Below, piece by piece: positions 44,312 to 58,100 of a stretch of 64,000 nt of DNA. The stretch spans positions 995,941 through 1,059,940 of the forward strand of contig ML976667.1 of assembly GCA_010015655.1 (NCBI GenBank), written 5' to 3'. The DNA is from Bimuria novae-zelandiae CBS 107.79. Taxonomy: Eukaryota; Ascomycota; Dothideomycetes; Pleosporales; Didymosphaeriaceae. The notes below the pieces were generated by a model. That model had not been told where the DNA came from. It ran no database searches and saw nothing but the letters and a program-made list of their open reading frames with translations. Made by a program: the position numbers and the translations under genes. Every line of letters starts with the position of its first letter. The first letter of the stretch is position 1.

Positions 44312-45051
44312 CAGATATTCAAATTTTACACAGCCTCACTCCTTTTCTCCTTTTTCAAAAGTGGATACTTTTGAATCGAGCCTTACCTTGGTTCTTCATC
44401 TGGGGTGGGTACTGCAACCATGGTTCGTTCAGCGCAAAGAAACGCGTAACTGCCTCCTTGATGTGCACTATTTACATTGGGGCTAGTCTATCACTGTGAG
44501 CATGTTGGTCTTCGAAGCCACAATTAGATCTATCAGATGAATGATCTAGTGAGCTTGTGGAACTTCAGCATGGGGCCTTAACCCCACACAGCGTACTAGA
44601 TACTTTTCGCCCGGTACTAGGTTGTGGTAACTCGCTAAGGAGAAAGACTTTTCAGTAATAAGATCCACCCCTGGATTTTGTTCCAGGAGAATGAGAAAGA
44701 TTTAGTCATCGAAAGCGTGCTTCCAGGTCTGAAGCGGAATCGAGGGAGCCTACCGTCCACTTACGGCGCCGTACGCACGCTTCATCCAAAGGGTCATCCC
44801 AAGGTCGTGAACCGACCGCCACTCTAGGCGTCTCTGCTACAGATATGTGTGGGAGCAGAATTTGAGCACCAAGTTTCGTGCTGTCAAATGGTAGCGCTTC
44901 TTCAGTATACATTAGGTGGAAAGCTTTCATACTGGATGACGAGATCATGTCAGAACGCATTCATTCATTCCTTTCTGCTTGGGCTAACCGCCCACTATTA
45001 AACGCTTCTCCTACCTCGTAGCATCGAATCTTTGCACTCCATCCACTCTGC
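44312..45051. other. intergenic, no gene recognised
   Basis: 740 bases before the 3' end of the permease gene. Short frames only. Confidence 0.4.
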
Positions 45052-46876
45052 TTAGACTCTTTGCTCCACATTCTCGTGCCTCTGTGCGGGCCCTGACTTC
45101 TCCTCTACATGCACCTCCGCCGCCTTTTCGCCTTCCACATCCAACACCTCGGACAGGCCACCATGGCCCCTGGTCATTTCTGCACCCTTCCGTCCAATGA
45201 GGTACCATGGCAAGTTGAAAAGCTCGTCCATGGCCTCGAGACTCTTGCCCGTAGTCTCGGGGAGGAAGAACCAGACCCACAAAAGACCGATAGCGGTGAC
45301 AAGGCTAAAGAACAACATAGTTCCGCCATGGGTCATACCGATGAACATGAGCGGAACAGCCTTCGAGTTGCCGTACTGGTTGACGAAGTGGAACGTCATG
45401 GCGATACTGCCACCCAGCGCACGCAACCTCAGCGGGTAAATCTCTGAGTTGATGAGGTACTGGATGCTGTTCCAACCAAGAGCCCAACCAAAACCCGAAA
45501 AGTATATCATGACGATTGCGCCCATAGCTGCGTGTTTCATGGCTGGTGATTGAGGTACACCTTCTCCACCGACGTTCTTGTCGACGAACAGGAATATGGC
45601 CATGTAGAGCATGGAGATGAGTTGAAGTGTGATACCACTAGATAAGGCGCGCTTTCGGCCGATGTAATCGATGAGGACGAAGGCGCAAAGCAAACTGGAG
45701 ACAAGCTTGACAACGCCGAAGATGGCGGTTGCAAAGAGCTTCTCGTTCTGACCAGTCGTACCCATCATCTCAAAGTACTCCGGCGCGTAAATTGTGATGC
45801 TATTCGCGCCTTGCAATGGTACGTTAGTAAAGTCTTTCGTCATGACAAATGGAAGCAAAACGCACCTGACCACTGAGACAGCAGTTGCGAGAAGATACTG
45901 AGCTGGATACGATAAAGATTTGCTTTACTGGAGAACAGCTCGCGGATCGGCCCTAACCAGGAAGTTCCCATAGTCGCTTCTCGCTCACGATTCAACTGAT
46001 CGTTGATATCCAAAATCTCAGTTGTCACATACGGGTGATCCGGTGGCAATTGACGGAGAACCGACAAATTCTTGAGAGCTTCCTCGTGGCGTCCAACCTT
46101 AATAAGCCAGCGTGGCGATTCCTTGCTGAAAAATGAGAGTGTGAAGATGATCCCCGCGAACATGAGATGCATGCTGTTTGGTACCAGCCACTGTGCGTCC
46201 GTCTTATCCGAGATATGGATCGACGATCCCCACGAGGCGAAATATGCAAGCATTATACCTCTGCGCTAAAAGTCAGTTCGTATTCTACTTGGTGATTGGG
46301 CGGCTTACAGATAAACCGAGCCTGCAAAGGCGCACACGCACAGGCCTCGAATAGCTCTGGGTGCAGTCTCTGCCAAATATGTAGGAGCGACGACAGTGGT
46401 TTGTCCAATACCGATACCGGCTATGAACCGTCCAGCGTACACCATTCCGAGGTTTCCAGTTGATGCGCTGCCGAGGAAGATTCCGATACCGAACACCCAC
46501 AAGCAGCAGAGGAGGCGCACTGCCCATAATCGTCCGATTTTGTCGGTCAAGTAGAAGGCAACGAGAGCTCCCAGGATGGAGCCCATTTGAACCATCGAGG
46601 TGATGTTCGACAGAAGTTCAGCTTTCTCGTGTTTGGTTTTGTTCGGATCTTCCAGCCCGAACTTCTTGATGAAGGGATCGAGCGTTGCAGTTGTGCCGAT
46701 GAGGCCCTCGTCTATTCCTCGCGCAGCACCCATCAACCCAAAGACTGTTCAATCAGGTCAGATCAGATGAGAGGCTTGCGATATTGGTCTCACTCACCAA
46801 AGACGCCATACCAGAGTCTCCAGTTCAGAGACTCCTTCGGCGTGTCCTTCAGATTCTCTCTCCACGGATTCCACAT
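45052..46876 (-). CDS. MFS sugar porter family permease, quinate-transporter-like
   Basis: Exons 46798-46876, 46309-46744, 45866-46260 and 45052-45809 give 555 residues. Introns are 48-56 nt, with GTGAGT, GTAAGC and GTGCGT donors. Start MWNPWRENLKDTPKESLNWR. Sugar-porter signatures are all present: ARGIDEG in the first span region, DKIGRLWAVR between spans 2 and 3, AGRFIAGIGIGQ, KESPRWLIKVGR after span 6, DYIGRKRAL and PETTGKSLEAMDELF after span 12. The overall pattern resembles fungal quinate and galacturonate permeases more than hexose carriers, but the substrate is inferred only. It acts in the plasma membrane as a proton symporter. The tail is charged and rich in Glu and Lys. Confidence 0.94.
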
Positions 46877-48959
46877 GGTGTCGAGGGGTCTAATGATCCT
46901 CCGGGCGTTGTATTCGAATTGCTTGCTTGCACAAAACGAGGACTGTCCCAGAGGGTGATTCGGTGACCTTTTTCAATGATCGTGGCCGTCACGGATCTGG
47001 GTGGGGTGGTATGTCTCCTCAAAGTGTACGAGGAAGGGAAAAAGCACGTTGACAAGCGGGGCGCAGTCCCAACAACTTTATCAAGGGAGCACGAATGTGC
47101 GACAAGTCACTCAGCTCTAGATCTGGGAATGCACAGATCTGTGATACCCCAGAGATGCGGGGTCGCACATCTTTATACCGCATGATCAGATCCCAAATCT
47201 GGGGTGACATACAGAGCACGTTCGTAAGATGGAAAATATCGGAGCGCATGCTTTCAGGGATCCCTCCAGAGTACGCAGAGACCTGCCCCGCATGGAACGA
47301 AATAGCGAAAACTTCCGCACATTCCCTCGCAACGAGGCGCAACAGGCTGCATGCTAACTGTTGTTGTAGTGGTAGGTGGCAGTCAACGTTACAATGCCGA
47401 GCCTAACGCGCGCGAGCAACAAGGAAGCTTCCACAAGGGTGCATAAGTGGATCTTAATTATCGGAAAGCCCGAGCAAGCCTGCTTGGCGAGGCTTGTGAT
47501 ACGTTGCAGCGACTGTTGCCCTCCTGGTTATGGATGTCGTTCCCCGCATGCAAGCGAAGATCCTTGCCATTCTAACACTCCCCAACGTCCCGAAGCGCGA
47601 AGGTCTCGTGAGGCCGTTGTCGCGGGAAGGATTATGACCGGAGTTCACCCCCTGTTACCATGCGAGCTACGCACGATGTGGGCAAAGAAGAGAACGGGAA
47701 TTCTGCCACTTCCCAGAGGACCAACCAAAGTCTGAGAAATACAAATGTTGGGCTCTACATCTGCAGGACTCGATTGGCGGTGGCCAGGTCGTCCTGTGGC
47801 TCGCGTGCGGCGTGGGTACCTCAGGTAAACCCAGCTTTTCCGCGGTGCGCTCTTTTGTCGCTTCAAGTATCGCGTTGCATTACGGTTGTACGAGTATGTC
47901 GCATGATTTCCGACTTTCTTGTTACCGATTTCCGTGTTATTACATGGGCAAGGCAGCCTTACTTTGCACTTCGTCATTTTTTGAAACCGCTTCGAGTAAA
48001 AATAAAATAAAAAAAATGAAAACTCCAAAATCATGGATAGCCCCTTCCACAAATTCCGACTTTGGTCGACCGATCTGGTCGCAAAGCTCCTAGCCGTTCG
48101 TTACGAAGGTCCCTCAACATCGGATGACTTCCCTAAGCAATATGATCCGATATTGTCTACCGACATTGGCATCCGCCGGCGTGACTTGGCGAAAGCCGAT
48201 GACAGTTCTGAACACTCTCGGCCGTGGGTCTTTTGCGGATCTTTCTATGGAGACCAGGTGTCGTGAACCCCACGGGGTGCGGAGTCTCCAGATGTCGGGC
48301 ATCTCGAACAGTCCTGCGCTCGGTAGATCTCGGGAGACGAACATAAAAGCGCGGAGATTTTTTTCCTGTGGCAATTTTGGTGACGGAGACTTGCCTCGTA
48401 TTAATATCGAAGAAGTAACTGCGCAGGTTTTGTGCTCCCAGATCGCGTATGTGGGTCTCGGTGTCAGATGTACCGCCGAGTTGCCGATCTACACGAGTCA
48501 GTCGCACTCAGTCGCACGCTAGAACAAGAACCGTAATAGTGCCGCGCTCGACCTATCGCGGGGCAGTCTAGACAATGAGCTGCGGTATCTAAGTCGTGTA
48601 CTAGACAGAAAACCGTAGTGACTGCCGGTCCCGTAAGAGATGTTTACGCACGGGCTGCATCTGAGTGTGACTGCGCTCCGTCTTCCAGGTTACACCGAGA
48701 AGTTAAACCCAGTGACCTGGTTAGATGTCCTCTTTCTAGGTTCGACGGCAAGCAGCCCTGGAGTTATTGGTAGAGGCATTGGGTACTAATCGATTTGGCG
48801 CATCTTGCTCGCTCTGTGTGACGGTAAGTACCTCTAGATGTCCCTCTAGGCTTTAAAACTCGTGTGCGCTAGACAGTAGTACATATGTACCGCACTGCAC
48901 ACTTGTCAAAAATCAAATCCAGCCAGTCTGCTCTAATGTTTGACTGGATTTGCCACCGG
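46877..48959. other. intergenic, no gene recognised
   Basis: About 2 kb of moderately GC sequence without a supported gene. An inverted repeat near 48918-48953 (AAATCCAG...CAGTC, then GACTGGATTT) could form a hairpin. At its right edge base composition changes abruptly to TA-rich. Confidence 0.4.
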
Positions 48960-49465
48960 GCGTGTATATACTTGGATTAGACTTAACTTTAGTGTTATTA
49001 CCGAGTACTTAACTTAGATTTATAAGTAACGTACTTCACAAGCGAGTGCATCACTCTGCCAAGACCCCACCAAAATCTATACTCTATATAATAGTATAGA
49101 ACGCGCACAAACAGTTATAAGAAATTATAATAGGCTAATTTACTTAAAATCTACTTTTATAAGTTGCTTATAAGTTATTTTATTATACTTAACCTTATTA
49201 TAGCGTTTATAGCGCTATTAAGTTAATTTACTTTTATTAGCGCGCACCCTATTTATTTTTTTTTTTTAATATTACGCGCCTTAAAGTCCTTTAGGATAGC
49301 TAGTTACTAGCTATTAGTAGTTATAAAGACTCCTTTCTACTATAGTTACTTTTTTTTATATAAATTTTATTATATAGTAGCCTTATTAGTAGCTTAAAGC
49401 TTAGCAATCTACTTTTATATAATGTACGTCGCCCTATATCACGTCGCCATACATCCCTAAAAGGA

Positions 49466-49899
49466 TGTTAAGATCCCAAAGAGATAGCTAATCCCTAAGG
49501 GGCTAAGGTTGGTTCTCGGGCAGGAATACTGGTAGGACGGGAGAGGGTTGTAGTGATAGCTTGCGCTTGTCACTGGGGCGTTGGTATCGAAGGTGTGTAC
49601 AGCACAATCAAATTAACAAGGTTGCTTATTCAGATCCAAACGATAGATTGATAAACAGGTTAAACACGAATGCCGTAAGGGTATTCGTGTGGGTTTATAT
49701 ATTTGATCCTTTTCCTGCCATCCCATAATCCTGTGCCATCCTGGATGGTTATGCCATCCAGGAGGGTTGTGCCATCCGGGAGGGTTGTGCCATCCGGGAT
49801 GGTAGATCACGTGACCTCGGTAGTGCAGTCCCACCGATGGTTACCCCGCGGCTGCCCATCGTTGGTCCTCGACACTTGTAGGTCGCTCGGATCCTAACA
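49466..49899 (+). mobile_element. solo LTR 1
   Basis: A 434-bp unit starting TGTTAAGATCC and ending GGATCCTAACA, so TG...CA with an inverted end of about ten bases. It is flanked on both sides by AAGGA (49461-49465 and 49900-49904), a perfect 5-bp target duplication. The same family recurs at 52441-52873. The first 210 bases of the two copies are nearly identical. No internal retroelement region adjoins, so this is a solo LTR left by recombination. It inserted in already AT-rich sequence and is itself little mutated. Confidence 0.88.
49735..49803 (+). repeat. 18-bp palindromic tandem repeat inside LTR 1
   Basis: Four units of about 18 bp, each of the form GCCATCC(C/G/T)GGA(T/G)GGT. Each unit is close to self-complementary (CCATCC/GGATGG). 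The copy at 52711-52779 in LTR 2 has its own variants of the units. Confidence 0.8.
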
Positions 49900-52440
49900 A
49901 AGGAACGTGTAACGATAGCTATCGTTGCAAGGCATAGAATAGTATATATAGGCATCGTGATATTTTACTCTAATACTAGCTTATATACTACTATTATTAT
50001 ACTTTTTACAATTTTTTAAAGGCCTTAACTAGGCTTATTAGGAAGCTATTTAGGTGTCTTTAAATCCTCTTTTTATTAGTATTAATTATAACCCTAATTC
50101 TAGAGTATTACTAGGTGTCTATAACTACTATATACTATTATATATAATATAAAGCAAAGGCGTACGCAGATAAATATTAAACTTTAATATTATTATTTTT
50201 AAGTTAAAGGAAATAAGGCTAGCGTCTTAAAAAATTTATTAAATATTATTTTAAGTCATTATAGTTTTAAACGTAGTAATAAAATAAGTTAAGAACTTAA
50301 TTTTAGTAATATATATAATACAGTTACGTATTAGATTCTTAGCTTAGCGCCTATACACCTTCTTTAATAGTAAGAAACACCCTATATTTAGTAACTATAG
50401 GAGGTGCGATAAATGTAGAGGCATATAAAAAGTAATAATCTTATTATCTTATAGTATTATTAAAATCTAAGCAAGTTATAGCTCTTATAGCTATTAATAA
50501 TAAGTAGCTAATAATTACTAATATTATACTCTTTTATATACGCGTTAAAGTGCTTTAGCTACTATAAACTAAGCTTACATATTATCTAGCTATTCTTAGA
50601 GACTATAAAAATCTCGTCGCGAGGTAGATCCTTCTCGTAGTACTAGGTAGAGAGGTGGTGCTTGCCCTAAAGATAGTGGAGGGTAGGATTGCCTAGCTTA
50701 TTATATTAACGTCCAATATTACTAAAGTCTACTTTTAATTACTTTACTATACGCTTTTTAGCCTATCTTAAGTCTTAAAGCTTACAATAACTACTCTTAT
50801 TAATATTATATCTATTATAAAGCTAGTTTTATTAAAGTTATAGGTATCTTTAACTAGGACACTATACTTGACTTTAGTATTCTTTATAAGCTAGAACTAG
50901 TCTTATATAACTTTAAGATCCTTATAGAGGGGTCTTTCACAATAATACTTTTAATTAAATATTACTTAGAGCTTTAGCTAGCGCTTAATAAAGTAATAAA
51001 ATTATTTTTAACTAACTAGCTTATTATAGCATGTAGTTAGTAAAAAATTAGCTATATCTTTTATAGTAGTAAGCTAGGGTAGAAATTCTTACGTATTTAA
51101 GTTAAATATATACTATATAATTACCCACTCCTCTCTTATAGGAAGTCTTATTAAGTTAGGTATGTAGTTACGTTAAAAGATAGTTTTAGCGTGTCTTAAT
51201 CTTAGTATTCTTTTAATAACACTATAGACTACTATAGCGCGTAGAATTAAGAGTAGCGTATTTCCTTTAATAGCTTAAAGCGCAAGCTATAATCGGGCCT
51301 CTTTTAATTTAGGTAGTTTATTCTATTATTAAGATATCGCGTCTAATAAATTGTTTTAATAGGGTTGAAGCATTCCTAGCCGCTTGCTATGCCCAGTCAC
51401 TCGCTATGTATATATGTTACTAATTAGCTATTTATTAAGTATAACTTATACTTTCTGCGCCTCATTTTCGTTTATTATAATAAGACCTTAAAGCCTATTA
51501 GTAGGCGTAATATACGTAGTAGCAAGTAAAGAATCCCACGCCTAATTAAGGTTAATAGTAATGAATTTACCCTACCTTTATTATTACCTAAATTTAGCTT
51601 AATAGCCTGCGCTTCTACTTTAATAAATACTACTTACGCCTACCTATAGTCCTACGTTATTTAAGTATAAAATAATAAAGAAAGTTATAAGAATCTTATA
51701 TATCGTGTCTCCTATATAAATTGTGACGGTTTAGGACATGAACCTTAGGCCACCCACGTACGTGCGGGCCGTACACGTGATCCAAATAGTATATAGTTCC
51801 ATAGAGTAGCTTCTTCATTAAAATAACGATTGCCTGAACACTCTTTTTCGACGTTATAGCTATGAGCCCGGTTTGCACCTGCTAAGGCTACTACTTACCT
51901 ATAATTATTCACTTGCAATCGTTCACTTATAATAATTTACTTATAATAATTTACTTAAAATTATTTATAATAATCCTACGATACCTGCTGCATACAATTT
52001 ATATAATAGCTATATAAATCTATAATAGTAATAGAATCTAATCCTATAATAACGCGTGTTACTATAGTCCTTAATAAGCCTAAGGACTGGCAGGTATAGA
52101 TCTTTCTTCGTAAGGATACTACGTAGCAGCATGATCTATAGTAATATTATAATCCTAACGTTGCTATAGCTAACCTGCCTCTACTTATAGAGCCTGTTGA
52201 GCCTATAGCGCACTAATATAAAGTTACTAAAGTACTTAGTATAATATATACGAACGTTGACCTTAATAACACCAAATTTCGACGCTATTAATTTATGTAT
52301 AACTGATATAAAAAGTAATATATTTACTACCTTAAGTAAAAGCAGGTACTTTAAAACCTAAATATAAATATTAGTAAGATAATTACTAAGCGCTATATCT
52401 ACTTATTATATAATAATAATACGCCGTACGCGCGGCTTAT

Positions 52441-52873
52441 TGTTAGGTTCCATCTAGGATAGCTGGTCCTAAACGGGCTATGGTTGGTTCTCGGGCAGGA
52501 GTACTGGTAGGACGGGAGAGGGTCGTAGTGATAGCTTGCGCTTGTCACTGGGGCGTTGGTATCAAAGGTGTGTACAGCACAATCAAATCAACAAGGTTGC
52601 TTATTCAGATCCAAACGATAGATTGATAAACAAGATTGAACACGAATATCCGGGAGGGATATTCGAGCTCTCTATATACTACGTGAATCCTGCCATCCTC
52701 TATCTTCCTGCCATCCGGGATGGCTTCACCATCCGGGACGGTCTCGCCATCCGGGATGGTTTTGCTTGGCGGGATGGCATGTCACGTGACCTCGGCTGAA
52801 CAGCCCCGCCGAGTGTTACCCTTGCTGAGGACCCGTTGGCCCTCCGCGTCTCGTACATGTTCAGATCCTAACA
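52441..52873 (+). mobile_element. solo LTR 2
   Basis: A 433-bp copy of the same family as 49466-49899, starting TGTTAGGTTCC and ending AGATCCTAACA. It is flanked by CTTAT on both sides (52436-52440 and 52874-52878), a perfect 5-bp target duplication. Because each copy has its own duplication, the two are separate insertions and not the pair of one element. Confidence 0.88.
52711..52779 (+). repeat. 18-bp palindromic tandem repeat inside LTR 2
   Basis: Three clear units of CCATCCGGGA(T/C)GG plus five spacer bases and one decayed unit, at the same place in the LTR as 49735-49803. Confidence 0.8.
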
Positions 52874-54600
52874 CTTATCTCTCTCAAAAAGTACCTTATA
52901 CTATTAATAGTAGTCTGCTAATATAACCTAATTAATAACTATAAAGACTTATATGCCCCGCTAAAGTCGCGTAATCTTAAAAACTAGCTATAATTATAAA
53001 TTAAAATTACTTAACGCAAAAGGCACGCGCGCATAAGAAGACTTTTTAATAGATATTAAAAGTATTAACCCTAAATATACTACGCCTAAGCTAATTAAGC
53101 TATTTAAGTATAATAATAATATATAAATAGTTACGCTAGGAGACTACGTCTTTACATATATAATATACGTTTAATAAGTCCAACCTAGTTCCTAAAAGCT
53201 TAATTGTATAGCAGGTGACCTTTAAGTAGCAAAGATATAGAGTAATATTAAGGATAATAATAAGTTTACTATAAGTTAAGCGCTAAGGAGCGTATATTAT
53301 TATAATAATAAATACTAGTATAGTTCGTACTGCTACCGTAATAAAGACTTCTACTTATAACTAAGTAATTTTAAAAAAGATTCTACTACGCGCTAGCGTA
53401 TTGATTAAGCTTTATAAGATAAACCTAGCCTACTTACGCAAATATAAAAGGTAGTAAATAAAATAAATAGGCGTTTTTTAAAGATAATACTAGCTACTAT
53501 AGCTATCTAATTTAATAATAGGTATCCACTAATCGATAGTAGCTTAGCTTTTATAATAGGCTTATATAGTACAGTATGTAAAGTCTTAGCCGCTCTAGCT
53601 AATAACTATAACGTAATTCTACTAAATAAGTTAACTATTACCGCGATTATCGATTATACTATAACTTTTTAAAACTAATAAATCCTTAACCTAAGTTCTA
53701 ATACCTATATTATTAATATAACTAATTAGGTAGGCAAAGAACAGGAGAGCGTTAAAGATACTAGTATAATTACTAAAGTAAGTAAGTACTACTATAAAAT
53801 TAAGGCCTAAGATAAGATAACTCTTATACTTAATTTACTAATAGGTATAGCACTAATACTAATTACTTATATTACTCTAGTACCTAGCTTTATTATAAGC
53901 GTAGTTGGTTTATAGATATATTTAGTAGTTAAGAGCTTAAAATAACAACACTAGGGCGTGCGAATAATCTAATTCTATATTAAACTATAAAATAACTAAC
54001 TAGTATATTTACTAATCTATTATAAGAAATATACTCGTAGTGTTAAAAGTTAATTATAAGGAGTAGGATAGGTATAGAGAAATTATTAAACTATATACCA
54101 TTTATTTAATTTTTTACGATTATTTAAATTATTTTTATAGTCTAGCTAAGGCCTTCTTCCTAAAAGTAGTCCCTAGGACTTACTATAGTCCTAACCTTTA
54201 TACAGGACTTCTCGCTTATGCGGGACTATATTACGTAACTACTAACCTAAGCTGCCCCGCGCCTCCTTGTGTTTCTCTAACCTAGTTATTCTATTAACAA
54301 TAACCTTCTTAGCGTAATTGTCTAGTCCCTTTATTCCTGTGGGATTCGTGATCGTAACAACGCTTTACCCTTAACCTACCCTCTTCTTACCTAGAATAGG
54401 CTTAGGTACGTATAGCCCTTGTAACACTAAGGAGTATGTACGTTAAGTATAGCAGGATAATAAGGAGATATGGTAGTATATAGCTAAAAAGCTCTATCTA
54501 AGCTACTTTATTAAAGTTGCAGAATAGTGCAAGATGGCAAGTGGCTAGAATAACTTTATAGCATAGTTAAGATATCTCAAAACACCTTATTTTAGTGTAT

Positions 54601-55092
54601 TTGTCGACCTTCCTGACGACGCGGAGATGCCGACGATTTCGTGTTCCTATCCCTACAAGAATCCCTGTCACACGTGACGCGCATGATTCTTAAGATTACC
54701 CCTTGTATACAAGAATACACCAGCTTTAGTATTCTTGTGCGCACCTTTTGGTACAAGTGGGGAAGTCACATAGTATTAGCTTAGTAAGCAAGGCGCTTAC
54801 CTCATTACAGAGCGCTTAACAAAGTACAGGACAGCCAACATTGCGTAAGTTTTATATGCAACTTAATGGCTAGCTAGAGAAAGAACTAAAGCTATTATTT
54901 ACAGTTTAACTATAAGAATAAGAGCGTATGTGTAGATCAAAGTCACTGTACGTTCGAAGTATCTATGGTTTTCTTCGGGACACCAGTATCTTTCGCCACG
55001 TAGGGGGGGGGAGGTTAGTAGGCGCCTTTCTAAGCGGCCGTACGCTTAGAAGAACGGAAGTGCAGGAACCGGAAACCGATTTCGGTCGCCAC
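54601..55092. other. ordinary-composition flank of the LINE insertion
   Basis: About 490 bases with less AT bias than the blocks on either side. No gene recognised. It is probably the original target sequence continuing at 60608. Confidence 0.4.
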
Positions 55093-55106
55093 TGTACACG
55101 TTTATG

Positions 55107-58100
55107 GGAACTTTTTTTTTTTTTTTATCGAAGGAAGAACGCCTACTGAACCCGATTAATCGTCGGATATTCTTTTATTCGCATCGCGCACACCTGATCA
55201 ATCGTGCACCGCGTTGCAGCGGTCCTAAGGACCCACCGCTGCGGTACCCGACGCGCTAATAGCTATCTTAACCCCTAAACGCAACCCTATTGCACCGCCG
55301 TTCCTAACTAAACTGGTAGTACTATAGAAGAACCGTACACGAAAGCTCACCAAGAAGAGCACATAGTATTAGAGATTACAGGAATGGCTTAATTCGTCCT
55401 TAGATAAAAGTAGGTGTATTCCAGTTAAAAACAGTTAACCTACCCTGTAGATAAAGAAGAATGCTATAAACAAAGACCTACTCTTTGCTTTAACAGACAT
55501 TATTTAAAAACAAAACGAAACTATCACTAAACTAGGACGCGAAATTAGAGAAGTAAGATAGAAATAATAGGTCCTTATAGACTAAAACATTAACCTTCTT
55601 AACGAAATCGCTAAGCTTAAAACGCGTGTTAATAACCTCTTGTTAAGTACCCCTGGCACGCGTAGCTGGGCGGCGATAGTAGCGGAAGGCGAACCTATCG
55701 GGTTTAACGCCACTTCTAGGGCGCTAGCAAGCCACATGCACGCTAAGGTAGCTAGGCCCTCTCTTACTAACTTACTCTATTACATAATTAACACCTTAAG
55801 GACGGGACATGAAAATAATAGGACGTTAGCAGGCGCGATTAGAGCGATAATTAAAAAAGAGATCCGCATAATAGAGAACTATAAAAACTAGTAGTGTCGC
55901 GCTATGACTATTGTTTAAAAGAACTAAAATTAGATTAAAATTATATGTCAAAATAAAGCCAAGCACTAACTAGTAAAGAGAGTAGTAGAAAAGATTAGAG
56001 TAGGTACGCGTGTACTACGCGATAACCTCTATCTAATTAAGGTTAATAATGTTAAAAGAATAGCAGTGCTAGATAAACACAACAAAGTTAAAGTAAGAGT
56101 AGTAGAGGCCTTTAGCAAGGAAAATAAAATAATAGTTATTAAGATAGCATGGCTAAGTAAGAAGGACGTTCTAAAAGCTTATAGCTTAATATTAGTATAC
56201 CTTAACAAGGCTAGTAATGCAAAGAGACTTATTATAGAGGGCTTCTTTTACGCTAGAGGAGAATCTGGCATAACAAGCGCATTTAAATACTAATTACGAC
56301 TAGAGCAATGCTATAACTGCTAGGAGATTAGTTATAAGGCTTATTAATATAAGAATGCATAAAAGTGCGTAAGGTGCGCTAAAGAAGCCTACTACTATAA
56401 GAACTATAGCGAAGTAGTACTAAGGTGTATCCTATGCGGAGGTCTACACGAATTATTTAGTAGAAACTGCTAGAAGCTCTACCTATTTTAAAATAAGTAG
56501 AGTCTTTAGCATGTTCTAGCTAAACGTAAGAAAACAAGAAGAGGTACATAATAGCCTAATAAATAATAAAGAAATACAAGACGTAATAGTATTAGCTATT
56601 TAAGAACTGCACGCACGGAGGATCTAAGGCTAGCTTTTAATAACCCTAATGTAATACTATAAGTAGGTTAAGATAGTACTATTAACCTAGTAGGAAGGGA
56701 GGTGGCTAATCTAGAGCATGCTTTAGGTTAATAAAGAAGTAGATGTAGAGCAAGTACAGGTTAAGTCCCTAGATATAATAGTAGCGATTATATGGCTTTA
56801 TGAACGTTAACTCCTGGTGGTGTCAGTCTACATACCCGGAGGAAATTTAAGGGTGCTACGAGAATCATGCGACACCCTACGCAAGCTTATCTACGACGCT
56901 AGACAGAATACTGGCACAGTAGTAAATATACTACTAGCCAGGGACTTTAACTAACACGACCAGCTTTGGGGAGGAGAAGACGTAACAGTAGAGAGATAAG
57001 GCAAAGCAGACCTAATTATTAACCTAATAAACGAATTTGCACTTAGTAGCCTGCTCTAACGAGGCATGAAGATATAGTATAGCGGGGACTACAAGATAAA
57101 TATTAACTTAGTTCTAGCATTAAAGGATCTAGCTAATACAGCGCTTAAATGCGCGATACACAAAACGGAACATAACTTTAACTACTAAATAATCTAAACG
57201 TTCTTTGATACTTTAGTTCTAATACTATAGTAGCAGGAGCGGCTTCTGCTTAAAAACGCACCTTAGAAAGAAATAAACAACAAGATTGCTAGGACACTTG
57301 GCTCCGCCCTGGTAGAGGGCACAGTATAGCAGAGGACGGATAGACTAATGGCAGCAGTCTTAGAGGCAGTCTACGCACTAACACCTAGGGCTAAACCATC
57401 ACCTTACACGAAAAGATGGTGGACCCAGGACCTGACGTAGCTACGCCGTATCTATACATACTGGAGGAACCGCGCCCGAGCCAAGAGGCGAGCAGGTGTA
57501 GCCAAGCCAGATCTAGAAGAAATAGCAAAAGGAGCGTTAAAACAGTACCATAATGCTATCTAGCAACAAAAGAAAAGGCACTAGAATAAGTTTCTAGCAG
57601 ATAATAACAATATCTAGAAGGCGGATAAATACCTAAAAGCTAGTAGTAAGGCGTTTAGGAAAATCCTATAGCTTAATAGAGCTAACGGGACAACTATAGC
57701 TGACCACAAGGAGTAAGTAGAGGAGTTGTTAGCTATATTCTTTCCCTTACTTCTAAGTAATATAGAAGACAAAGGGCCTAAACTGTAAAGAGCTCTTATT
57801 AAGATGCTAGATATTACACTTAAGGAGGTGGAAAGGTAGCTACACGCCGTAAAGCCTTAGAAGGCACTAGGAGACAATAGCCTGCTAGCTATAGTCTAAA
57901 AGTAGACCTAGCTAGTAGTTAAATACCACGTTTTATTGCTATTCTAAAAGTCGCTAGAGAAGGGAGTGCTACCTAGCTAATAGCAACACGCTAAGATTAT
58001 CCCGCTTAAGAAGCCTAATAAGGAAGACTACACAATTATAAAGGCCTAGAGGCTAATCTTACTCCTAGCGACGCTTGGGAAGCTCCTAGAGTTAGTAGTT

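Larger units (their letters stand above)
48960..54600. repeat. AT-rich, RIP-mutated repeat block
   Basis: Long TA-rich sequence with stops in all frames on both strands, broken only by the GC-balanced solo LTRs and small islands. It reads as one or more old transposons destroyed by RIP. The part right of 51721 has Copia-like features; the part left of it is unidentified. Confidence 0.7.
51721..54600 (+). mobile_element. RIP-degraded Copia-like retrotransposon fragment
   Basis: At 51721 a possible LTR start (TGTGACGGTTTAGG) is followed from about 52080 by stop-riddled plus-strand sequence. That sequence reads like a Copia gag (PNVAIANLPLLIEPVEP, NNTKFRRY) and, right of the inserted LTR 2, like a zinc-knuckle region and a protease start (RYPLIDSSLAFI). 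The match is by eye through many stops. The second solo LTR (52441-52873) splits it. Confidence 0.42.

Noticed and set aside
48640..48840. Possible 5S rRNA-like segment
   Set aside because: A few short matches such as GAGAAGTTAAACCC do not extend to the conserved internal control region.
49735..49803. Possible CRISPR array from the regularly spaced repeats
   Set aside because: The units are contiguous 18-bp tandem repeats without unique spacers, inside an LTR of a eukaryote.
49466..52873. One complete LTR retrotransposon bounded by the two similar LTRs
   Set aside because: Each copy has its own different 5-bp target duplication and the sequence between them has no primer-binding site or matching internal region.
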